Source: Lonicera japonica (lineage: Eukaryota; Streptophyta; Magnoliopsida; Dipsacales; Caprifoliaceae). From it: a DNA stretch of 64,000 nucleotides. Within the stretch, counting starts at the first letter, position 1. Each line of letters opens with the position of its first letter. The notes below the pieces were generated by a model that was not told the DNA's origin, searched no databases, and was given only the letters and a program-made list of their open reading frames with translations. The translations under genes were made by a program, and so were the position numbers. The DNA is taken from NCBI GenBank assembly GCA_021464415.1, contig CM038464.1:54673328-54737327 (forward strand), read 5' to 3'. Shown here piece after piece: positions 55,208 through 64,000 of this stretch.

Positions 55208-56896
55208 TGTTGACCTTAAAGGTCTTAATCTTATTTTGATAATTACAATAAATTGATCATGTGTAATTTAACATGTTCTTGATATAAGATTATAGATTTC
55301 TTATTTGAAAAATCAAGAATAGCATGATTGCTCAAAGGAAGTTTGACAAGGATCATTCAATCAATATCCGATCAAGTCAACGAAGCATTTGACTAAAACC
55401 GATCTACCCGAATTCAAATCATTCTTCTACAAGCGTTGGACAAGACAAGAAGATCAATCTCATGACCCACAAGCTAGCAATGCAAATCCATGAAGCACAA
55501 AGATCAAGAATCATATGTAAAAGCTTCAAGGGAAAAGCTTCAAGTGAAGAATCAATTTGAAGAAACAAATCGAAGCATTCGAAGACTCATCTATTTGGTA
55601 ATTGAGTGTTTGCTTAGGATTAATGTAAAGTTTCTTAATTGATTGATTATATAGCTCAAACATATTCTTACATCTTTTAAAGATTGATTCAAACTAGCTT
55701 GAAATTGAATTTATTTGAAAAACATCATTTTACAAAAACCGAGTTTCAAAATAAATTCATATTAATTTTAAATGATCATATTTTAAGCTATAATAAAAAT
55801 AGGTATCTTAGAAACATATCTTTGAGATTCAAAAATCATTAGAATCTTATTTGGAACTAAATTGCTAAATTGCAAAAAATATTTTTATTTTATATATAAA
55901 ATTCGCTCAATTTTTGCCCAGTTTTGATCTAACGGTGAAATGGAGGCCTTCTCGGACTCCGATCATTTTGAAATTTTTACAGTAGTTAGACAACATCTTC
56001 TGGAAATTTTGACTAAAAGTTGAGCATGATCCAACGGTCTAATTGGGAGAAATTAACAAAACAAGTTTGAATTTTTTTGTTAAAACTAGCTGTTGAAAAG
56101 TTTGAAAATGTATACATTGGAGCCAAAACCTCTCTTAATCATCCCCAACGGCCATATGATTTTGTAAGCTATAAATATGATGTCTTAGACATGTTTTAAT
56201 ACACTTGAATCATTCTACAAACTTATTTTACATATATACAAAGTTATTCAAGTATTCAATTCATTTTATTGATCATATGCTTCATTTTTGAGCTATATAT
56301 TTTGATCAATTTTGATATCTCTAGTGTGAGCTTCAAATTGTATTCTTTACACACTTGAGAGAGTTATTGTAAATTGGTGTGAATCACCAAACAATTTTGT
56401 ATTCAATTGTGAGAGGTAAATCTCATAGGAAAAACAAGAAGGTAAATTCTTGTTTAGAAATTGTGAAAGGTAAATTTCACAAGGTTAGCAAGAGGGTATC
56501 TTGTGAGAGTATTGTGGTGTAGCAATACTTGTAGAGTGTGTGAGACAACACTTGTAGATGTTTGATCTTCACCCGGAAGGAGATCGGTTATAGTGGAAAT
56601 TCTCGGGGAACTAACCGAGCGCGGAGTAGGGGGAACAAGCCGAACCGTGTGGACAAAAAATCTTCGACTTCAAATTAGTTCAATCTTTCTTACTCAATCT
56701 CTTTATTATTGATTGTTTAAATTGTTTGAGATTGCTTATTTATTTGCTCTTGTGCTTGATTGTTTATTTGCTTACATTCCTTGATAAATTTGTTTAGTAA
56801 ATTATTTTACTTAAACATTTTCAAAAAGATTTTTTAATTCCGCATTAAGTTTTTAAAACCCTATTCACCCCCCTCTAGGGTATTTTCCGACCTACA
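55208..56896 (+). repeat. Solo LTR, same family as 44150-45582, plus orientation
   Basis: 1,689 bases starting TGTTGACCTTAAAGG and ending TTTTCCGACCTACA. It is flanked by AATGT (55203-55207, 56897-56901). No internal domain or partner LTR. Near its 3' end ACCCTATTCACCCCCCTCTA resembles the end of large Copia LTRs. Confidence 0.83.
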
Positions 56897-56901
56897 AATG
56901 T

Positions 56902-59517
56902 GAATTATTGTATAATCTCAATTCTAAAAACGAACGTGAATCATAGATTATAGTATAATCTTATAGTCTAATCTCGATTCCGGAAAGTAGATACAATTAA
57001 CAATAAATTATATATATTAGAAATATCATTTTATTATACAATTTGGTGGATAATTTACAATTGAATTAAAAAGAATCATTGTTTTATAAAAATTATGCCA
57101 ATATTGATTTTTGTAAGTTTATCCAACAACGTGATTAAACTTAATGGGCAATACATATCATTTCAATAAAACCCAAAAATTTTAATAGACTGACAAATTT
57201 CGCGGATAGAAATAAAATCACTCTTGTTAATTACTAATCAAATTGATTAGGTTGTTTAATTTTTTTTGATTGTTGAAATTTAAATTTTGAATTATTTGAT
57301 TTTGTATTTTATTAATTGATTAAGTTGTTAGAAGTTATTTGATTGTTTAACTTTAAATTTTGAATTTGATTTTATAGATATTAGTTTCTAGCAAAATTTT
57401 AAAAGTTTAGATTAGTTTAGTAATCAATTAGATGATAGTGACATTATATGAATAACAATAATATAAATTAGTTTTGTAGCTATATTAATTAAATTTTAAT
57501 TATTTATCCATCAAAGTTTGTATTTTAAACAAAACTTTGGACCTTAAAGTATTGGTATAAAAGTTGTGTCTTTAAATAGATAGAAAAAGGAATATTCGTC
57601 CTTAAAACTAATTGCCCCTATTTTTATTTATTTAATTGAAGTGGATGTACTTATTAATCTAGTGAATTTTTTAATATTAAATCATTAATAACATAATATT
57701 TATAAAATTAAATCAATAATATTTTTTGTCAGTCTATCCGCATTCGTGGATTAATTTAGTAGGCAACGGGATTTCGTGGATAGAAATAAAATCACGGGAC
57801 GGGGGGGGGGGGGGGGGGGGTTATTTTGGGTTAACGTTAGATTTGTTTATTAACCAATATGTTAGTTTGTCAAGTGGGGCTATTTGTGATAAATAAAAAG
57901 GGAATTGTGTGTTTTTTGTTAAATTTCGAATGAGTGTCAATATCATCACCCAAAAAAATTCTAGAAGTAATTCTCAACTATTTCTTATCATTTATCAATT
58001 TCTCTTTCTTCATACTCCAATGCAGTCTCATTTTCTTTTCTTTTTTTGACAGTCTCATTTTCATTGAAAAAATGCTTTTAGTGGGAATCCAACATTTGGC
58101 TTCTAATGGTGGTACATGCGCACTTGACCCCTAGGATACTTTTCTACTTTTGCTTAAATTTTTTTCTCAAAATAAACATATACAAATAACACATGCATCC
58201 TGATAAATAAATAAAATTACGTATGTATCACATGTATAGTATAAGCTATTATTTATTAAAAGCAATAGTGACGGATGCGGGAGCTGTGGGGCGGGCTCCC
58301 ACTACGTTTTTGAAATTTTTTGTTGTTATTATGTATAAACATACTATACATAATTTATTGGGCATCTTTAAGTTGTTGTTGGTGTTTTTTTTTTTAAATT
58401 TACAAACTTTTGGATTTTTATGAGCACGTTCAGATAAAGGGCTGTCAAAGTTAACACTGCAATATTATTTTTTTTAAATCAATTAAAAAAAAACAAAAAA
58501 AAAATTAATAATAAGATAAATATTTTAATACAAACACAATATTAGAAGATATAATGGGTTATAAGACCTCGCTCCGTAATATTTTATAACTCTAAGGATG
58601 GACTCATGTTTAATAAAGTAAAGTAATACTAATTTCATAATTTGGTTTTATAATAAGGATACTTTTCATAATATTAATTTATTTTAAGAAAAATGATAAA
58701 TGTTGATGGACAAAAATACCCTGCTATATCATTGATTCGAATTAAACAAAAGACATATTATTCTCTCTCTTACATACACATAGTTTAGAGAGAGAACAAG
58801 GGAAAGGGAGAAAAGAATCGCAAGAGAGGAAAGAACGAGGCCAACGACGAGAAGTTGTCTCACCAATAATCTCACATCTTCCACCACCACCTAACTCTCC
58901 GATTGTATCGCCGAGAGGAGTACCGTTATCATCATCTTCTTCTTATTTTTTCTAGATGTGCAATCGTAAAACATATATAACTTTTGACCAAACCATTGAA
59001 TTTGGATGTTTTTGGATTTGTTGTTCTGAAGACAAAGTTACTATAGTTGCGCGAAAAATCAAGACGATCAGAGTTCGTTTTGCTATCGAAATCGCCCAAT
59101 TTTGACAGCCCAACGAGATTTGAAAAAAAAATATAATCGTAATTCTTTTTTTTTACAAACCCTACGTCGATCCATATATATATACATATAAATAAATTGA
59201 GTGGACGTTGATCTCATTAATTTTGTTGTTCTCTGTTTTGCACCTTTTGGTTGTTGTTCAAGTGGTGCTACCTTCTGGTTGTTGTCCAAGTAGTACTAAA
59301 TGCATTTAGCACATTCTGGTTGGTGCTAAATGCATTTAACACATTGCACAGGTGGTGCTAAATGTATTTAACACCTTCTGGATAGTGCTATAATGAGACG
59401 TGATATATTATAAGGAATGAGTATTAGTGTCTTTTTGTATAGTATCTTTAATTTATACGGTTAATTTTTAAGTATCATTTATAATGATATGCAATGTTTT
59501 GAAAGTTTTGCAAGTTA
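56902..59517. other. Intergenic; homopolymer G and degenerate repeats
   Basis: A run of 20 G lies at 57801-57820. GGATAGAAATAAAATCAC occurs at about 57200 and 57778. A degenerate array of about 35-base units (59255-59395) is built on GGTGCTAAATGCATTTAAC. A CT/GA-rich patch near 58760-58930 resembles a 5' UTR, but no coding sequence follows it. Confidence 0.5.
57801..57820 (+). repeat. Homopolymer G20
   Basis: Twenty consecutive G, preceded by GGGAC. Could form G-quadruplex DNA. Length is error-prone in any assembly. Confidence 0.9.
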
Positions 59518-61341
59518 ATGGCTTGTGTTGACCACGGGAAATATCTCGGTGTACCTTCCCTTATAGGTCGCAAAAAAGAAATTATTTTCTCCTATGTGAA
59601 GGAAAAGGCATGGAGGCGTATTCATAGCTGGAAGTCAAAAATGCTTTCGCGTGCGGGGAAGGAAATTCTTATTAAATCAGTGGTTCAAGCTCTGCCAAGC
59701 TACGTGATGAGTGTGTTTCTTCTCCCAGTTCTCCTTTGTGAGGATTTGGAGAAAATAATGAATTCTTTCTGGTGGGGTAAGGGCATTCACTGGCAAAACT
59801 GGACTCGACTGTGTTCAAAAAATATGGAAGGAGGTCTAGGTTTCCGTAAGCTTAAATTGTATAATATCGCCATGCTAGCAAAGCAAGGGTGGCGTTTGTT
59901 AACTGCTCCTACTTCGTTAGTTGCGAGAATTTTTAAAGCTCGATATTATAGACATAGTACTTTCTTGGAAGCAAAGCTGGGAAATAATCCAAGTTTTATT
60001 TGGCGGAGTATTTTATCCTCTCAGCAACTTATTGGCGAAGGCAGTTGTTGGCGTATTGGTTCAGGTTCTCAGGTTCGGATTTGGGGTGACCCTTGGATGC
60101 AAGATAAACAGAACCCGTTTGTGGAATCTCCTTGTCCGAGTGGTTTTGAATCCACTACTATGGATTACCTGATGTGTGTAGGGCGTAATAAATGGGACAT
60201 CAGTCAGTTGAATGAGTTGTTTAATGAAAGGGACAGGGAGCAAATCCTATCAATTCCATTGTCTAATTCCCCAGCTAATGACAGTTGGATATGGTATCTA
60301 GAGAAGCGTGGAGGCTATACGGTTAAGAGCGGGTACGACCATCTCTTGCAGTCTCACTCATTGACTGCTGCTCAGGCGGTTACCAATTGGAGCTCGGTAT
60401 GGAAGCTCAAAGTACACCCGAAAATTCGTAATTTTATTTGGCGTACTATTACGGGGTGCTTGCCCACAAAAGGCGCGTTGAAAAGCCAATACGTAGAGAT
60501 AGACGCTGAATGCCGCATCTGTCATAGTGCGGACGAAGATGATTTCCATAGCCTTATTTCTTGCTCGTTATCTAGGCAGGTTTGGACGGCTTCCCCCATT
60601 GGCGATCAGTCGAATTCTAACATCTCGGTGATAGGTTGGTGGAACAATTTGCGGGCTCGGTGCTCAAAGGAGGAGGTGGAGATAGCTGCTGCAATCCTAT
60701 GGAGTCTGTGGCAGAATCGAAATAATAAAGTATGGAACAATCAAACCGACATGCCTCACCGAATTGTTTCTAAATCTCTTGACCTGCTGCAACAATGGAA
60801 ATCGGCTAATACGCCTACTACCCAGCCTACTCATTCAGTCCCAATGCGAGAAGACAAGTGGACAAAACCTCCTCCGGGGTTGGTAAAATGTAATGTAGAT
60901 GCCAGTTCCTTTTCTAACCCGTTCCGAGGTGGGTATGGGGCTGTTCTTCTCGACACTAATGGGATCTTTATTGCTGCGGTTCAAGGTTCGTTTTTAGGAA
61001 AGCATATGCCCCATGTGGCCGAAGCTTTGGGAGTGCGTGAAGCTTTGAGCTGGCTTAAACAGCTGCAAGTCAGAAAGGTGGAGGTGGAATCTGACTCGGA
61101 AATTGTCATCAATGCGTTAAATAGTGATAGCGTAGATTCCTCCTCGTTTGGGCTTATTATTTCAGACTGTAAGTTCTTATTAAGGGATATTGATCAGTGT
61201 AAGGCAATTTTTTCTTATCGATTAGCGAATAGCGTTGCTCATTGCATAGCGAGGGCGGCATGTTCTCAGTCTGGTCAAGAGAGTTCGGTGGGGTGCCCCC
61301 CTCTTTTTATTTCTGATGTATTAAATGCTGATTTATTTTAA
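59518..61341 (+). pseudogene. LINE ORF2 C-terminal part: RT end, zf-RVT and RNase H
   Basis: 607 codons without a stop. It opens within the post-catalytic RT region (DHGKYLGVPSLIGRKKEII, then SRAGKEILIKSVVQALPSYV). A zf-RVT zinc-binding segment follows at about residues 290-375, with WKLKVHPKIRNFIWRTI and CRICHSADEDDFHSLISC. An RNase H domain lies at about 445-570, with catalytic acids in KCNVDASS, AEALGVREAL and VESDSEIV. The family matches proteins often annotated as putative RNase H or non-LTR reverse transcriptase. The 5' truncation removes the polymerase active site. The first ATG is just the first Met after the break, not a true start. The absence of stops suggests a fairly recent insertion. 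Confidence 0.9.
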
Positions 61342-61370
61342 TATATTCCCTCTCTTTAGTTCAAAAAAAA
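59518..61370 (+). mobile_element. 5'-truncated L1-type LINE
   Basis: Contains the 3' part of the LINE second reading frame, a short 3' UTR and a run of nine A at 61362-61370. The endonuclease and RT catalytic motifs are missing, as is usual for 5' truncation during target-primed reverse transcription. No convincing target-site duplication was seen. Confidence 0.85.
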
Positions 61371-61492
61371 AGTAACAATAACATATAGTATTAAATAATA
61401 AATTGTGCACAAAATCAACAAAAAAAAATAATATTTATTAAACTAAATAACTAACCTTGAGAGAGTGAGACTTAAGAACAGTCAAAGACTTA
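61371..61492. other. Spacer after the LINE
   Basis: AT-rich flank, nothing recognised. Confidence 0.5.
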
Positions 61493-61880
61493 GCCCCGGT
61501 TGGTTAGACTTCTAAAAACACATTTTAATTATTTTTTAAAAAAATCTTGTTTGGTACATATTTTTTAAAATCTCATTTTACACTTCCCAAAACTAAATTC
61601 ATTTTACTTTATCTCTCATAAAACTTTTAAAAAAATTTACACACCTTAACTTTAAATCCAAAAATTTTAATTAGATAAAATATATATATTTGAAAGCTAC
61701 TTATCGAGATCTATAAAATAAGATCCATTGTAACTATTTTATGAATTTTTTTCATAAGTTTTTTTCCATGTGTTTTACTTTCTCTCATGAGTTTTAAATT
61801 TTCATACCAAATACAAATCAAATTTAAAATTCTTCTTTTCGAAATTCAACTTTAAAGTAAAATTTAAATTTTTAATTTAA
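61493..61880 (+). mobile_element. MITE-like element A of a pair
   Basis: Shares a core with 61981-62345: AACTTTAAATCCAAAAATT, ATTAGATAAAA, ATATATATTTGAAA and TATAAAATAAGAT. It starts in a CCCCGGTTGGTTAG context. Ends imperfect. Confidence 0.45.
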
Positions 61881-61980
61881 AACGCCAACTAACAGTTAAG
61901 TTGCAGAGTGGAGAATATGAGAAGAGGGAATAAAATGGGGATAGCCGGTGGGTGTGAGGAGGAGCAAAAATATAAATCTT

Positions 61981-62345
61981 AGGGCGTGTTTGGTGGGCAA
62001 CTATTTTCTAAATTTTAAAAACTGAACTTAAAATCAACTTTACTCTTATACTTTCCACAATTTATTTCACTTTATTTTTTCTCTCTAAATTTTTTTTAAA
62101 ACACCATAACTTTAAATCCAAAAATTAAAATTAGATAAAAAATATATATTTGAAACTTACTTGTCGAGATTTATAAAATAAGATTCATTGTGACTATTTT
62201 TTGAAAACTTTTTATGAAATTTTTTAATTGGTTGAAAAAAACTCAAACAAAAATCAAATTCACTTTTCAACGTACTTTCAAATTCTATCTAACACCAAAT
62301 TTTAAAATTCAACTTAAAAACTCAACTCAAACATCACTTTACCCT
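61981..62345 (+). mobile_element. MITE-like element B of a pair
   Basis: Starts AGGGCGTGTTTGGTGGGC; the right part contains complementary AACTCAAACATCAC. Same core and orientation as element A, about 490 bases apart. Confidence 0.5.
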
Positions 62346-63716
62346 CTCAATTTCACTGCTCGGGCAAAAGAGGAGATTCTGAAATGGATATACTACAGCT
62401 GACCCATACAAATTTTTTTCTTTCTCTTTTATAACTTTTATTTATCATTAAAAGACTTTTAAATTTTTAAAAAATCTTATAATAACCCTACAACCTTATT
62501 TATACTATATATATAATAAATTCAAAAAGAAAAAGAGGGAATCAATAGCCCCAACAATCAAATATAGCTTTGCCACTTTTTGAGGGATTTTCTCTTGAAA
62601 AGAAAAATATATAAATACAAATTATAATTTTATAAACAATAGGATTTACTACGTTGAAAATAACATACACAACTACGTTAGTAAGCTTATTCTCGTTTTA
62701 TTTTTATGTTAATTACTTTATACTCCTATTTTAGGGCCCCCAAGAGCAAAATTTTCTATTCCCTAGTGTCAATTAAAGACCAACCGTACTGAAATCAAGG
62801 CCCAAAATTTATCCTTCTAGCTTTTATTTATCGATTAGAAATGGCTTAAATTCAAAAAAATAAATAAAAATACATATATAACGTATTTAATTAAAAAGGT
62901 GTAAATCTGTCATTGTCCACATGAATCTAGTTGTATTTTTTTATGTCATCTTTTTCCTTTTTTTATTTTTAACCTTTCATTAAAATTATTACACTTTCGT
63001 GCACTTTATCTCTCCAAAATCTACGATAGTCCAATTGTTTTAGTTTTATTTATAATTACCAAATTTTTTATAGCAAATTGGGGAATGGCCCAGAATTATG
63101 GGTCCTTGTATACTAAAACCCATGTCATTTCGATAATTAGTAATCAGCCCCTTTTTTTGTTTTTAATCCATTATTTTGCATTCAGCCATGCTGCAAAAAT
63201 TATATATGAAATTAATTTAATCAACTTAAATGTAGTTTAATTGACCTTTTTAACCTTTGTAACTGAAAAGGCAATTAAGATATACTTCTTAAAGATCGGG
63301 CTACCAAAAAAGTAGATTTTTAGTTAATAACTAATTATATTGATTATGTTGTTTCTCACTCTATCTTTATCTCCATCTCTTTGAGAAAATAAGAAAATAA
63401 TTTATTTTCTCTATGCTATATCTTTTCCTTAATGGCCTCGCCTTCAGCTTACTCTTTTGCTAGGTTTGTTTTTGTTGCTAGTATTCAATCCTCCAACCCC
63501 CCCCCCCCCCTCCCTTTGCCACTCCATTGCCTCTGGTACCACTCCACATCCACTACTCTTGCAATCAAGTGTCTCCGTCCCTTTCACGCAAACATTAAAT
63601 TTGTAATACTCACCATTCGTTGTAGAAGAATATGATATGTCACTACAAGCAAATATTAGAATTTTGTCTCTTACACTCCCTCAACAATATCTTCCAAGTT
63701 TGATCTTGCATTTCTT

Positions 63717-63752
<36 letters not shown>

Positions 63753-64000
63753 TCCTTATGCTTATGTGCAGATCTCGTATTCTTGTATATTTAATTTGAT
63801 GCTTATGGAGAACTTAGGGAATTTCTAATATGACTTTAGTAACAAAGATATTAGGTTTTTATATGACTTTGACAACATCCATATTAAATTCTAATATGAC
63901 TAGGATATCAGACTTTTTAGATTTTAATATGAAATACATATTATGTATGTTATGTATAGAAACCATATTAAATTCTGATAACATACATATTAGATTCAAA
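62346..64000. other. AT-rich spacer with simple repeats
   Basis: A C14 run at 63497-63510 and a (TA)n(GA)n microsatellite at about 63719-63751. The far right has repeated CATATTAAATTCTAATATGA-like motifs (about 63820-63990). The 67-codon open frame at 63432-63635 is low-complexity and shows no family. Confidence 0.5.

Noticed and set aside
63432..63635. 67-codon frame with a leading Met near the right end
   Set aside because: Includes a C14 run giving polyproline and simple Ser-rich sequence; no splice or family support.

Overview
This window is AT-rich nuclear DNA of a flowering plant, almost certainly a eudicot. The evidence is spliced genes with GT-AG introns, a subfamily II leucine-rich-repeat receptor kinase, a CYP71-clan cytochrome P450, an F-box/DUF295 gene, Ty1/Copia retrotransposons primed by initiator tRNA-Met, a Tat/Ogre-like Gypsy solo LTR, and hAT and Mutator-type DNA elements. 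The species cannot be named from the sequence. Only three host genes are well supported. Most of the window is transposable-element DNA, much of it nested. I checked no database; element boundaries were read by eye from terminal motifs and target-site duplications (TSDs).

Layout. 1-3.3 kb: last two exons of a receptor kinase, with a foldback element and small tRNA-derived SINEs around and inside its last intron. 3.3-6.7 kb: intergenic, with tandem duplications and a double-hairpin foldback element. 6.68-19.36 kb: an old minus-strand Copia (TSD ATCTG) hit by three later insertions. A hAT element lies in its 3' LTR, a Gypsy solo LTR (TSD GCTCT) in its integrase, and a second Copia (TSD AAATA) in its 5' LTR. 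19.4-24.3 kb: promoter region and a two-exon CYP71-type P450 with a frameshift and damaged active-site motifs. 24.3-28 kb: MITE-like repeats and weak coding-like scraps. 28.03-33.65 kb: a young Copia (TSD GCATC, LTRs nearly identical) whose polyprotein frame is open except for two TAA codons.

33.7-37.8 kb: LTR-promoter-like DNA, a TRIM-like miniature retroelement, and an old Copia LTR remnant carrying a hAT MITE. 37.8-39.1 kb: the F-box/DUF295 gene, probably with a 5'-UTR intron. 39.1-50.4 kb: intergenic repeats, a 1.4-kb solo LTR and a CGGTT-rich hAT MITE. 50.44-53.67 kb: a 3.2-kb non-autonomous Mutator-like element with long terminal inverted repeats and a 9-bp TSD, carrying a second copy of that hAT MITE. 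55.2-56.9 kb: a second solo LTR of the same family as the 44-45 kb one, in the opposite orientation. 59.5-61.4 kb: a 5'-truncated LINE. The rest is AT-rich spacer with two related MITEs.

The host genes do not form a cluster or pathway. No clearly new biological system is visible. The points most worth a second look are ACGTGG (G-box/ABRE-type) arrays in the untranslated leaders of two different Copia elements, the hAT MITE family with CGGTT-block termini, a palindromic GTAGTCGACTAC array in one solo LTR, and the in-frame tandem duplication at the C-terminus of the F-box gene.
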